This document shows positions 45,552 through 54,265 of a stretch of DNA of 64,000 nucleotides, one piece after another (positions within the stretch are counted from its first letter, which is position 1; each line of letters opens with the position of its first letter). The position numbers and the translations under genes are program-made. Under the pieces are notes generated by a model, which saw only the letters and a list, made by a program, of their open reading frames with translations, ran no database searches and had not been told where the DNA came from. Source of the stretch: Echinicola marina (GTDB lineage: Bacteria; Bacteroidota; Bacteroidia; Cytophagales; Cyclobacteriaceae). The stretch covers positions 1,119,001-1,183,000 of the forward strand of contig NZ_CP080025.1 of the NCBI RefSeq assembly GCF_020463795.1, written 5' to 3'.

Positions 45552-46397
45552 ATGAGACACCTTTGTCATGAACTCTACCAGGGGTTAAAATCCCAATTGC
45601 ACGAGGTCCATCTGGCACAGCACCCGCCTTTGCGGGAAGCGCAGGAATGTTTTTCCTGTGTGCACACAGCCCTGGATCAATTAAAAGAGAAGTTTACAGG
45701 CTATGATTTTACCCCGCCCGAGGAAATTTACTTTTTCAAGCAGGTAAAACCGCAATTTGTATCGGAGCAGATCTATTACGGGGAGCTCTATTACATGCAT
45801 TCCACCATTCCGATAGAACCCAAGGAGATCGCCCAGCACTTTAAAAGGCAGCTCGCCTTTATCCGCAGTTATTTTCAGCGCCACCACTTTTTGTACACCT
45901 ACTTCAGGCTGGACCGCAATGACCTGGATGAATACCTCTTCCGGCGCAATGCCCCGAAGGTGCCTTTCCTTCCCGATAAACCCTTCATCCAGCGGGATGC
46001 CCCGTTTTCCACCCTGGGAAGCTATCGCTTCTCCCGATTTAAGGCCTATACCCGCCTGAAAGAACATCTCCACCAGCAAATCCGCACCTTAAAAAACCCG
46101 GAGTCCGCCACAGGAAAAGCCCGACTGAAGTGGACGGCTCCCAAGGTGGCCTTAATCGAGCTTACCTATGCCTTGAAAGCGGCGGGTGTATTCAACAACG
46201 GCCAGGCGACCATCCGGGATATTGCCACGGTCGTGGAAAAAGTCTTCCAGCAGGACATGTCGCAATACTACCGCACCTTCCAGGAAATCCGCATCCGCAA
46301 ATCCGGGCGCACCCATTTTCTAAAGCGCCTTACCCATGCCCTGGAAAAGTGGATGGACAACACCGATCTGGACGGCAAAGGGGAAAAATTCGACTAA
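45552..46397 (+). CDS. rteC: RteC-domain regulator of conjugative element transfer
   Basis: A 281-aa protein of the RteC family. Typical segments are EEIYFFKQVKPQFVSEQIYY, YFQRHHFLYTYFRLDRNDLD and the C-terminal WTAPKVALIELTYALKAAGV ... IRDIATVVEKVFQQDM region. In the Bacteroides tetracycline element CTnDOT, RteC activates excision genes. Here no RteA/RteB two-component pair is adjacent, so activation may depend on the LytTR protein upstream (inference). It is read toward the tra genes, 94 bp before the next one. Confidence 0.88.
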   Translation: MRHLCHELYQGLKSQLHEVHLAQHPPLREAQECFSCVHTALDQLKEKFTGYDFTPPEEIYFFKQVKPQFVSEQIYYGELYYMHSTIPIEPKEIAQHFKRQLAFIRSYFQRHHFLYTYFRLDRNDLDEYLFRRNAPKVPFLPDKPFIQRDAPFSTLGSYRFSRFKAYTRLKEHLHQQIRTLKNPESATGKARLKWTAPKVALIELTYALKAAGVFNNGQATIRDIATVVEKVFQQDMSQYYRTFQEIRIRKSGRTHFLKRLTHALEKWMDNTDLDGKGEKFD

Positions 46398-46491
46398 AAA
46401 CACCCTTACCGGGACCCACCTTCGGGTCGCAGTGTGAACAATTGTGGCCCGTCTCCCACACTTTTGTCCCCGAACATTTTACCAAAATACT

Positions 46492-46905
46492 ATGATCGAG
46501 CACATTTCGTGGGAACAGTTCCTCTTTGCCCTGGCCGCAATGGCTGCCCTGTATTACACCTATGTCGGCCTGCGCTATTACCGCCGTGAGCTGGCCGGGG
46601 GCTTTTCAAAGCGGACCGTAAAACCAAAGAAAAAAAGATCTACGGTCATCCAGCTAAGCGAAGAAGAGTTTGACCGGGCCTTTACCGAGCTCAGCAAGCT
46701 CACCCTGGACATCTCCGCCATAGTGCCCCGCTGCCGGTCCTCCGAGCAGCTGCTGGAAGAATTGCGCCAGCGGCTGGCACACTTTAAAGGACGCCATGTC
46801 CCGGCCTTTCAAAAGACCATCCTGAACCATACCCTACAGATGGCCCGCTCCAACGGGATATCGCTCTCTGAGGAAGCTCTCTCCCACACCATCGAAAACG
46901 CCTAA
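46492..46905 (+). CDS. 137-aa single-TM protein of the tra operon
   Basis: One N-terminal TM helix (FLFALAAMAALYYTYVGLRY), a basic stretch, then a soluble helical domain (QLSEEEFDRAFTELSKLTLD ... ). ATG 46492 was preferred to 46444 because it starts directly with the membrane segment and excludes a short unrelated extension. It lies 10 bp before the TraE gene. Position matches the variable TraD-like slot of Bacteroidota tra operons; function unknown. Confidence 0.68.
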   Translation: MIEHISWEQFLFALAAMAALYYTYVGLRYYRRELAGGFSKRTVKPKKKRSTVIQLSEEEFDRAFTELSKLTLDISAIVPRCRSSEQLLEELRQRLAHFKGRHVPAFQKTILNHTLQMARSNGISLSEEALSHTIENA

Positions 46906-46915
46906 ACCTCTTATC

Positions 46916-47221
46916 ATGAAACACAAGTATCTCAAATTCCTGCCCACCCTGGCACTGCTGCTATTGGCCTTTTCCGTATTCGGACAGGACGGCAATGCCG
47001 GGATCAATGAAGCGACCAACAAGGTGCGCAGCTATTTCCAGAGCGGTACCAACCTGATGTATGCCATTGGTGCGATAGTCGGGTTGATCGGTGCGGTGAA
47101 AGTCTTTAACAAATGGAACAACGGGGAGCCGGATACCGGCAAGGTCGCCGCCGCATGGTTCGGCAGTTGTGTATTCCTGGTGGTGGTAGCCACGGTACTG
47201 CAAAGTTTCTTCGGAGTATAA
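46916..47221 (+). CDS. traE: TraE / DUF4134 pilin-like conjugation protein
   Basis: A 101-aa protein with a cleavable signal (to FGQ), then a short polar segment and two TM helices (LMYAIGAIVGLIGAVKVFN, AAWFGSCVFLVVVATVLQSF) separated by NKWNNGEPD. This is the layout of DUF4134, thought to be the VirB2-like pilus subunit of Bacteroidota mating channels. It begins the conserved tra core; the next gene follows after 11 bp. Confidence 0.9.
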   Translation: MKHKYLKFLPTLALLLLAFSVFGQDGNAGINEATNKVRSYFQSGTNLMYAIGAIVGLIGAVKVFNKWNNGEPDTGKVAAAWFGSCVFLVVVATVLQSFFGV

Positions 47222-47232
47222 CCCTTTCTTGT

Positions 47233-47685
47233 ATGAATGCATTGGAAAAACGCATAGCCGGAATCTTGCCCGAAATAGACATCGCCGGGCACACCTATAC
47301 CATCGACATAAAGCTCCAGGAGCTCCGCAATAAAAAGGAACCGTGGAAAAATCTGAAGTTTGACCAGATGGTCATGAGTGAAAACGGGGAGAATTATTTG
47401 TTTTTCTTCCGTTCCCGAAGACAGGAGCTCTTCTACGCTTCACAGGAGATGATCCACGTCCCCAAAGATGTGGTCATGGTGGAGATCCCCCACGAGCTGC
47501 ACCTGGACCCGGTGGGCATGGCCCGTAAATACGGGATGGCCGACGATTACTTCCAAAAGGGGTACCCCATGCAGGAAAAAAGGATAGCCAACATCACTCC
47601 CTTGGAGAAGACCGGTCTTCTGGAACACGTCGCCCAAAACCGGCGGCAGCAGAAAACCCAAAACGCCAAAGGACAGAAACTATGA
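47233..47685 (+). CDS. 150-aa cytosolic protein between traE and traF
   Basis: A soluble protein without signal or TM: IDIAGHTYTIDIKLQELRNK, MVMSENGENYLFFFRSRRQE, HVPKDVVMVEIPHELHLDPV. Proteins with this sequence type occupy this spot in Flavobacteriia tra operons; role unknown. ATG 47233 was chosen because longer frames run back through traE. Its end overlaps the traF ATG by 4 bp. Confidence 0.72.
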   Translation: MNALEKRIAGILPEIDIAGHTYTIDIKLQELRNKKEPWKNLKFDQMVMSENGENYLFFFRSRRQELFYASQEMIHVPKDVVMVEIPHELHLDPVGMARKYGMADDYFQKGYPMQEKRIANITPLEKTGLLEHVAQNRRQQKTQNAKGQKL

Positions 47686-48002
47686 ATCCCTACACGATCA
47701 ACAAAGGGATCAATGCGCCCCTGGTGTTTAAAGGGCTCAAAGCCCAGTATATCGCCTACCTCGCCGTGGGGCTGGTGGTACTGCTGGTCCTTTTTGCCGT
47801 GGCCTACATGCTGGGCCTCTCCAAATACCTTTGCCTGGGGGGCGCCCTTGTTTTGGGCGGGGCCCTCTTTTACGGGGTCTTTCACTATTCCGGTAAATAC
47901 GGGCAGCACGGGCTGATGAAGGCCACCGCCTACCGGCAGGTGCCCCAAAGTGTCCGTTGCCGCAGCAGAAAACCTTTCCTAACCCTTAAAGACCATACAT
48001 GA
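47682..48002 (+). CDS. traF: TraF / DUF4133 conjugation membrane protein
   Basis: A 106-aa protein starting NPYTINKGINAPLVFKGLKA, with two TM helices (YIAYLAVGLVVLLVLFAVAY and LCLGGALVLGGALFYGVFHY). This is the DUF4133 family, VirB3-like in position, before the VirB4-type ATPase. It overlaps both neighbours by 4 bp (ATGA), showing tight translational coupling. Confidence 0.9.
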   Translation: MNPYTINKGINAPLVFKGLKAQYIAYLAVGLVVLLVLFAVAYMLGLSKYLCLGGALVLGGALFYGVFHYSGKYGQHGLMKATAYRQVPQSVRCRSRKPFLTLKDHT

Positions 48003-50461
48003 TCTTTAGCGACCGCCATATCGACCTGAAGGACAACTTTCCCCTGTTTAAAGTGGAAAAGGATCGCATCATCTCCCGGCAGGGGGACATCACGGCGGGC
48101 TTTTCCATCACCCTCCCGGAAATCTTTACCCTTTCCGGTGAAGATTACCTGGCCCTGCACCACACCTGGGTAAAGGCCATCCGCATTTTGCCGGTAAACA
48201 GCATCTTTCATAAGCAGGACCGGTTTACCCGGGAAGGGCACCAGGCAACCTTTACTTTGGACCAGTCCTTTCTCTCGCAAAGCAGTGAGCGCTTTTTCCA
48301 CGAACGTCCCTTTTTGGATCACCGCTGCCATATCTTCATTACCCAGCGCCCCCTGGACAAACCTATGGGCACCTCGGCAGTGTCCAACCTCTTGCGGTCT
48401 TCCCTGGTGCCGCCCGAAGCGGTATCGGAAAAGGCCCGCGAGGACTTTGAGGATACCTTAGGGCAGTTTCGCCAGATCCTTGAAGACGGCGGGATGTCCT
48501 TAATACCTCTTTCCGCTGAGGATATATGCGGCACCTCCCACCGTTCGGGGGTATTGGAAAACTACCTTTTCCTGAAAAACGCCGGAAAACCCCGACTGAT
48601 GGACATCCGCTTTAAACCGGAGTGGCAGATCGGGGATAAATATGTCCAGCTGTATTCCCTGGCGGATGTGGAAGATTTGCCGGGAAGTGTCCTGCCCGAC
48701 GGAAGACTGGAAAAATACGCCACCGACAAAACGGACTTTCGTTGTGGCTATGCCGTGCCCGTAGGAGCCATGCTTCCCTGTAACCATATCTATAACCAGT
48801 ACCTCTTTATCGAGGACCACCAAAAAACCATAAAAAAACTGGAAGCCAAACGCCTTAGGCTGGAAAGCCTGGCGGCCTATTCACGGGAAAATGCCATCGC
48901 CAAAGATGCCACGGCTGCCTTTTTAAATGAAGCGATATCCGAGGGGCGCAAAGCGGTTAAAGCGCATTTTAACCTAATGTTGTGGACCGCTAAAAGGGAA
49001 GAGCTCGCCGAACTACGCAACAAAGCTTCGGCGGCCCTCTCCAAAATGGATGTGACCCCACGACAGGAAACCGTAGGCGCCCCGCAGCTGTTTTGGGCAG
49101 GCCTTCCCGGCAACCAGGGCGCTTTCCCCGTCAATGAGACCTTCGATACCTTCATCGGCCCGGCCAGCTGCTTTCTGAACCTGGAAACCAACTACCGTTC
49201 ATCGGTAAGCCCCGTGGGCATACGGCTGGGGGACCGCATCACCGGAAACCCGGTCAATGTGGACATCTCCGACGAGCCCATGAAAAAGGGGTACATCACC
49301 AACCGCAACAAATTTATCCTCGGGCCTTCGGGCAGCGGAAAATCCTTCTTTACCAACCACATGGTGCGCCACTATTACGAGCAGGGCACCCATGTGGTGC
49401 TGGTGGATGTCGGCCATTCCTACCGGGGGCTGTGTGACCTGGTGGACGGATACTATTTTACCTATGAGGAAGATAGTCCCATCCGCTTTAACCCCTTTGT
49501 GACGCCCGACGGCAAAATGCCCGATACCGAGAAAAAGGAAAGCCTGAAAACCCTCCTTTTGGCCCTTTGGAAAAAGGATGACGAGCCTTTCAAACGCTCC
49601 GAATATGTAGCTCTTTCCAATGCGATCACGGGATATTACGGGTATCTGTCGCATTCCAGGGAAGTGACGCCGGGCTTTAATTCCTTTTATGAATACCTCG
49701 AACTGGAATTCCGGGATGTCTTAAAACGCGACGGGGTGAAAGACAGGGATTTTGACATCGAGAATTTCATGTATGTACTACGGCCCTACTATGAAGGCGG
49801 TGAGTTCGATTACCTTTTGAATGCCACAGAGAACCTGGACCTCTTAAACCAGCGCTTTATTGTCTTTGAGCTGGACAACATCAAGGACCATCCCATCCTG
49901 TTCCCGGTGGTGACCATCATTATCATGGAGATCTTCATCGCCAAGATGCGAAAGCTCAAAGGTGTTCGCAAGATGATCCTCGTGGAAGAGGCCTGGAAGG
50001 CCATCGCCAAGGAAGGGATGGCCGAGTACCTGAAATATTTGTTTAAGACCGTCCGGAAATTCTATGGGGAGGCCATCGTCGTCACCCAGGAGGTGGAGGA
50101 CATTATTTCCTCACCGGTCGTCAAAGAGGCGATCATCAACAACTCGGACTGCAAGATCCTTTTGGATCAGTCCAAGTACCAGAACAAATTCGACCGCATC
50201 CAGGAGTTATTGGGCCTGACCGAAAAGGAAAAGGCCCTGGCATTGAGTATAAACAAGGCCAATGAACCGGGAAGGCTGTACAAGGAAGTCTTTATCTCCC
50301 TGGGCGGGCAGCTCTCCAAGGTGTACCGCACCGAGGTCAGTAAAGCCGAATACCTGGCCTATACCACCGAAGAGAAGGAAAAAATACAGATCGACCGGCT
50401 GACCCGAAAATACGGGGACCGTAAAAAAGCCATCGCGGCCCTGGCACAGGAAAGCAACTAG
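47999..50461 (+). CDS. traG: TraG, VirB4-type conjugation ATPase
   Basis: An 820-aa ATPase that powers assembly of the mating channel. The N-terminal half is the VirB4-like TraG_N region. Walker A is LGPSGSGKSFF (about 440), Walker B and following motifs include KMILVEEAWKAIAKEG (about 658) and VTQEVEDIISSPVVKEAIIN. Length and motif order match the Bacteroidota TraG family. It overlaps traF by 4 bp, and the next gene follows after 3 bp. Confidence 0.94.
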   Translation: MIFSDRHIDLKDNFPLFKVEKDRIISRQGDITAGFSITLPEIFTLSGEDYLALHHTWVKAIRILPVNSIFHKQDRFTREGHQATFTLDQSFLSQSSERFFHERPFLDHRCHIFITQRPLDKPMGTSAVSNLLRSSLVPPEAVSEKAREDFEDTLGQFRQILEDGGMSLIPLSAEDICGTSHRSGVLENYLFLKNAGKPRLMDIRFKPEWQIGDKYVQLYSLADVEDLPGSVLPDGRLEKYATDKTDFRCGYAVPVGAMLPCNHIYNQYLFIEDHQKTIKKLEAKRLRLESLAAYSRENAIAKDATAAFLNEAISEGRKAVKAHFNLMLWTAKREELAELRNKASAALSKMDVTPRQETVGAPQLFWAGLPGNQGAFPVNETFDTFIGPASCFLNLETNYRSSVSPVGIRLGDRITGNPVNVDISDEPMKKGYITNRNKFILGPSGSGKSFFTNHMVRHYYEQGTHVVLVDVGHSYRGLCDLVDGYYFTYEEDSPIRFNPFVTPDGKMPDTEKKESLKTLLLALWKKDDEPFKRSEYVALSNAITGYYGYLSHSREVTPGFNSFYEYLELEFRDVLKRDGVKDRDFDIENFMYVLRPYYEGGEFDYLLNATENLDLLNQRFIVFELDNIKDHPILFPVVTIIIMEIFIAKMRKLKGVRKMILVEEAWKAIAKEGMAEYLKYLFKTVRKFYGEAIVVTQEVEDIISSPVVKEAIINNSDCKILLDQSKYQNKFDRIQELLGLTEKEKALALSINKANEPGRLYKEVFISLGGQLSKVYRTEVSKAEYLAYTTEEKEKIQIDRLTRKYGDRKKAIAALAQESN

Positions 50462-50464
50462 CAT

Positions 50465-51151
50465 ATGAAACTCAAAAAATACATCTCCATCCTGACCCTT
50501 TCCCTGACGTTACTGTTTTCGGTGGCGCCCCACCAACAGGCAGAGGCCATTCCTCTGGCGGTGATCATCAAAGTGATCAAAGCCGGGGTCAAAAAAGTCA
50601 TCAAAGCCATCGACCTGAAAGTGCAGCGCCTGCAGAACAAAACGATATGGCTGCAAAATGTACAGAAGGTGTTGGAAAATACCCTTTCCAAACTCTCCCT
50701 GAAGGAGATCTCCGGCTGGAATGACAAACAACGGCAGCAATACGATGCGCTGTTCGAAGAGCTCTGGAAAGTAAAGAGTGCCCTGGATCAATACCGCCGT
50801 GTGAAAGACATTGCCGAAAAACAGGCCCAACTGGTGGAGGAATACCACAGGGTATGGCCGGTGCTCTCTGCCCATGAGGCCTTCAGCCCGGAAGAAAAGC
50901 AGGCCATGGCGGCAACCTATTCGGAAATACTTCAGCAAAGCCTGGAAAACCTCGATTACCTCCTGGATGTAATGACGGCCTTTACCGTGCAGATGAACGA
51001 TGCCGAGCGCCTGCGTATCATCCACGATACCGACCAAAGGGTAACGGAAAACCTCAATGCCCTGCGTAGCTTTAACCGCGGCAACCTCTCCATAGCCGAA
51101 AACCGCTCCCGCACGCAGGTCCAACCCCTAAAAAAGCTCTATGAAAAGTAA
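50465..51151 (+). CDS. TraI-like conjugation protein, paralogue 1
   Basis: A 228-aa exported protein (signal to about AEA, 28) with helical, coiled-coil-rich mature part. It shares with the next two genes a core with an EIL/EVL/RLF-QSL pattern and a later M-D-ERLRII motif (ILQQSLENLDYLLDVM, NDAERLRIIHD). It corresponds in position to TraI/DUF4141 proteins, possibly VirB5-like pilus-tip or periplasmic components. The end overlaps the next gene by 11 bp. Confidence 0.75.
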   Translation: MKLKKYISILTLSLTLLFSVAPHQQAEAIPLAVIIKVIKAGVKKVIKAIDLKVQRLQNKTIWLQNVQKVLENTLSKLSLKEISGWNDKQRQQYDALFEELWKVKSALDQYRRVKDIAEKQAQLVEEYHRVWPVLSAHEAFSPEEKQAMAATYSEILQQSLENLDYLLDVMTAFTVQMNDAERLRIIHDTDQRVTENLNALRSFNRGNLSIAENRSRTQVQPLKKLYEK

Positions 51152-51788
51152 ACACTACATCCTCGCCTTAGGCCTTCTGATCCTTGCTGTGCCGTCGTAT
51201 GGCCAGAACTGGAAAGAGTGGTTCAAACAAAAAAAGACACAAAAGGAATACCTGATACAGCAGGTCATTGCCCTTCAGTCCTATATGGAAGTAGCTAAAG
51301 AAGGCTACCAAATTGTGAAAACCGGATGGCAGACGGTTGAAGATATTACTGATGGGGAGTTTTCCCTGCACCGGGATTTCTTCGCCCGCCTCGACGGGAT
51401 CAGCCCTGTCGTATCCCGCTACCATGGATTGTCACAAGTGCTGGAATACCAGCAATACATCCTCTATGAAGTGGAAAGGGGAAGGACACTCTTTCGGGGG
51501 ATATCCCTTAAGCCCGGTCAAAGGCAGGCACTGGAAACCTATTACCGGGAGGTATTGAGGCAGTCCCTTAAAATACTGACGCAAACAGAAAATACCGTAA
51601 AGCCTTTTTTCTACCGGATGGAAGACGCCGAAAGGCTTCGAATTATAAACCAAATGCATAAGGATATCCGCCGGCTGTACCTGCAGGTGAAGCGCCATAC
51701 TTTAAAGCTCGCCTTCCTGTCCCGGCAGGATGACGATAGCCAACGATCGTCAAGCACCATAAAATCCCTCTACCATGAAACACCTTAA
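51141..51788 (+). CDS. TraI-like conjugation protein, paralogue 2
   Basis: A 215-aa exported protein (signal to SYGQ). It has NWKEWFKQKKTQKEYLIQQV then VLRQSLKILTQTENTVKPFF and MEDAERLRIINQMHKDI, the same core as its neighbours. Proteins like this are sometimes labelled TerB-like tellurite resistance in databases; the tra context makes a mating-channel role more likely. It overlaps the following gene by 14 bp. Confidence 0.72.
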   Translation: MKSKHYILALGLLILAVPSYGQNWKEWFKQKKTQKEYLIQQVIALQSYMEVAKEGYQIVKTGWQTVEDITDGEFSLHRDFFARLDGISPVVSRYHGLSQVLEYQQYILYEVERGRTLFRGISLKPGQRQALETYYREVLRQSLKILTQTENTVKPFFYRMEDAERLRIINQMHKDIRRLYLQVKRHTLKLAFLSRQDDDSQRSSSTIKSLYHETP

Positions 51789-52413
51789 ACACTGGACGTT
51801 AGCCCTTGCGCTGGCCCTGGCCTTGCTTATCCCCCGGGCCTCCCGGGCACAGGCACAGGAAGCCGTCCAACTGGCCCTGAACTTTGAAAAGCTCCTGCAG
51901 CTGAAAAGCATCCTCAACGACATGTATGAGGGATACCGAATTCTCTCCACCGGGTACAACGCCGTCAAAGGCATTGCCGAGGGAAACTATAAGCTCCATG
52001 AAGCTTTTTTGGATGGGCTGTGGCTCGCCAGCCCCGGAGTGCGGAAATACTATCGCATTGCCGATATTATCCGCTACCAGCAGCATATCCTTCAGGAATA
52101 CCAAAGCACCTACAGATCCATTGCGGCAGGCGGGGAATTTTCTGCCGATGAGCTGCTGTACCTCTCCGGGGTATATCAGCGACTCTTTAAGCAAAGCCTG
52201 CAAAACCTCGATGAACTGGCCATGATCATTAGTTCCGGAAAGCTCAGGATGTCGGACTACGAGCGCATCGAAGCCATTGACAGGGTATATGACAATATGA
52301 AGGAGGTATTGGGGATCGTCCGCGACATCAATACCCGGGTAGAGACCCTGGAAAAGCAACGCCGCCAATGGGAACAACAGGCCCAACGATTTAAAGAGAT
52401 GGTATCGCCATGA
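51775..52413 (+). CDS. TraI-like conjugation protein, paralogue 3
   Basis: A 212-aa exported protein (signal to AQA) with LNFEKLLQLKSILNDMYEGY and YNAVKGIAEGNYKLHEAFLD. The shared core reads LFKQSLQNLDELAMIISSGK with MSDYERIEAIDRVYDNM. A C-terminal coiled coil follows. The 3' end overlaps traJ by 4 bp. Paralogue 2 and this one also share YRIL/YQIVxTG ... EGNYKLH/DGEFSLHxxF segments, so they are closest. Confidence 0.74.
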   Translation: MKHLKHWTLALALALALLIPRASRAQAQEAVQLALNFEKLLQLKSILNDMYEGYRILSTGYNAVKGIAEGNYKLHEAFLDGLWLASPGVRKYYRIADIIRYQQHILQEYQSTYRSIAAGGEFSADELLYLSGVYQRLFKQSLQNLDELAMIISSGKLRMSDYERIEAIDRVYDNMKEVLGIVRDINTRVETLEKQRRQWEQQAQRFKEMVSP

Positions 52414-53387
52414 AAAAAACCGTTCTTTTGATTTTCGTATTAGGGGCACTCCCGGCCATTTCCCAGGCGCAGGATATTGAAAGCATGCGCCGGGTGCTCG
52501 ACAGGATGTATGATGAGATGGTGCCCCTGGCCTCACGCCTTATCACCATGGCCCGTGCCCTGGCGGGATTTGCCGCCATGTGGTACATCGCCTCCCGCAT
52601 CTGGGGGCACATCGCCCGGGCAGAGCCCATCGATGTTTACCCATTATTGCGCCCCTTTGCCATCGGACTGGCCATTATGCTTTTCCCCATGGTGCTCGCC
52701 CTGGTCAACGGGCTGATGGACCCCGTCGTGGAGGCTACCGCAGAGATGACAGGAAGTACCTATGAGGCCATTGAACGCCACATCGACCAGACCAATGCCC
52801 ATGATATGAACATCCGCCCGCCGGGAAGCCACACCCAGGACGAGTACACCTACCCGGAAGACAGTGAAGATGTCAGTGCCATGGAACGGCTGGCCACTTC
52901 CATCTTTACCCTCAACCTCGGAAATATCGTCCATCAGGTGGTTGCCTGGCTTTTGCAGATCCTCTTCTATGCCGCCGCCCTCTGTATCAATACGCTCAGG
53001 ACATTCCAGCTTATTGTCCTGTCCATTTTGGGGCCCATTGTCTTTGGACTGTCGGTATTCGATGGCTTTCACCACACCTTAAAAGCGTGGTTCGCCCGCT
53101 ATATCAACGTGAGCCTCTGGCTGCCCGTCGCCAATATCTTTGGGGCCATCATCGCCCGTATACAGCTCAACATGATGCAGATGGACGCCGATTTTATGTC
53201 TTCCATCGGCTACCTGGTCTTTATGGTCATTGCCATTATTGGCTACTTTACCGTGCCCAATGTCGCTTCCTTTATCGTGCAGCCCGGAGGAAGGGATGCC
53301 CTGCTCGGAAAGTCCAGCTCTATAGCGAAGCAGGGAGCACAGGCCTCTGCCAAAGTAGCTGCCACCATCGCCAAATCCACCCTTTAG
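52410..53387 (+). CDS. traJ: TraJ, VirB6-like conjugation membrane protein
   Basis: A 325-aa polytopic protein with signal-like N-terminus and about six TM segments (ALAGFAAMWYIASRIWGHIA, AIGLAIMLFPMVLALVNGLM, VAWLLQILFYAAALCINTLR, LIVLSILGPIVFGLSVFDGF, GYLVFMVIAIIGYFTVPNVA). The C-terminal signature SFIVQPGGRDALLGK is typical for TraJ of Bacteroidota elements. It would form the inner-membrane channel part. It starts by 4-bp overlap, and traK begins 3 bp after it. Confidence 0.9.
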   Translation: MKKTVLLIFVLGALPAISQAQDIESMRRVLDRMYDEMVPLASRLITMARALAGFAAMWYIASRIWGHIARAEPIDVYPLLRPFAIGLAIMLFPMVLALVNGLMDPVVEATAEMTGSTYEAIERHIDQTNAHDMNIRPPGSHTQDEYTYPEDSEDVSAMERLATSIFTLNLGNIVHQVVAWLLQILFYAAALCINTLRTFQLIVLSILGPIVFGLSVFDGFHHTLKAWFARYINVSLWLPVANIFGAIIARIQLNMMQMDADFMSSIGYLVFMVIAIIGYFTVPNVASFIVQPGGRDALLGKSSSIAKQGAQASAKVAATIAKSTL

Positions 53388-53390
53388 CTT

Positions 53391-54008
53391 ATGTTTAAAA
53401 ACCTTCAGAACATAGACACCGCCTTTAAGCATATCCGCCTGTTTGCCTTTGGCATTATGGCCGGTTCGATCCTGATTGCCGGGCTTATCAGCTTTGAGGC
53501 CTTCCGGATGGTGCAATCCACACAGCAAAGGATATATATCCTGGCTGAGGGAAAAGCACTAGAAGCCTTCGCCGCACAGCGGCGGGACAACATCCCCGTG
53601 GAAGCCCGGGACCATGTAAAGATGTTCCACCATTACTTCTTCACCTTATCCCCCGACGACCGGCATATCAAAGAGCAGGTAGGCAAAAGCCTTTATATGG
53701 CCGACGGATCGGCAAAGGCTGCTTACGATAACTTACGCGAAAGCGGGTACTACACTCGTATGGTATCGGCCAACATCAACCAGACCATACACATGGACAG
53801 CATTGCCATAGACACGGATTTTCATCCCTACCGCTTTACTTATTACGGCACGCAGCGCATCATACGCCCCACATCGGTGGTTACCCGAAGACTGGTCACG
53901 GAAGGGCGGCTGCGCCACGTGGACCGCAGCGACCGAAATCCCCACGGCTTTTTGATCGAACGCTGGGAAACCCTTAGCAATGAAAACCTGAACGTGGAGA
54001 AGCGATGA
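53391..54008 (+). CDS. traK: TraK conjugation protein
   Basis: A 205-aa bitopic protein: one N-terminal TM helix (FAFGIMAGSILIAGLISFEA) and a periplasmic domain with DHVKMFHHYFFTLSPDDRHI, the TraK hallmark, and RNPHGFLIERWETLSNENL near the end. It has VirB8-like topology. The stop overlaps the following ATG by 4 bp. Confidence 0.9.
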   Translation: MFKNLQNIDTAFKHIRLFAFGIMAGSILIAGLISFEAFRMVQSTQQRIYILAEGKALEAFAAQRRDNIPVEARDHVKMFHHYFFTLSPDDRHIKEQVGKSLYMADGSAKAAYDNLRESGYYTRMVSANINQTIHMDSIAIDTDFHPYRFTYYGTQRIIRPTSVVTRRLVTEGRLRHVDRSDRNPHGFLIERWETLSNENLNVEKR

Positions 54009-54265
54009 ATACCCTAAAATGGAAAGTATGGAGCAGGTACCTCGCCCTGTACCTGGGGAAACGCCTGAACCGTTGCGATCCGGAGCGCCTGAAGCGGTAC
54101 CTGGGCATCTTTTGCCTTGTGGGAATCATGGCCATTCTTTTCCTATTGTACAAGGCATGGAAAGCCCCAAAGGATACCGTGGACTTTCCCGTCAAAGAGT
54201 ACCCCCTACTGATCGACAGTTTACCGAAGTATAACCCCAAAACCATCATACACCATGAACGATGA
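54005..54265 (+). CDS. TraL-like small membrane protein
   Basis: An 86-aa protein with a basic amphipathic N-terminus and one TM helix (GIFCLVGIMAILFLLYKAW), then a short periplasmic tail. It lies between traK and traM with 4-bp and 11-bp overlaps, the place of traL in CTnDOT-type operons. Sequence is too short for firm family assignment. Confidence 0.72.
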   Translation: MNTLKWKVWSRYLALYLGKRLNRCDPERLKRYLGIFCLVGIMAILFLLYKAWKAPKDTVDFPVKEYPLLIDSLPKYNPKTIIHHER

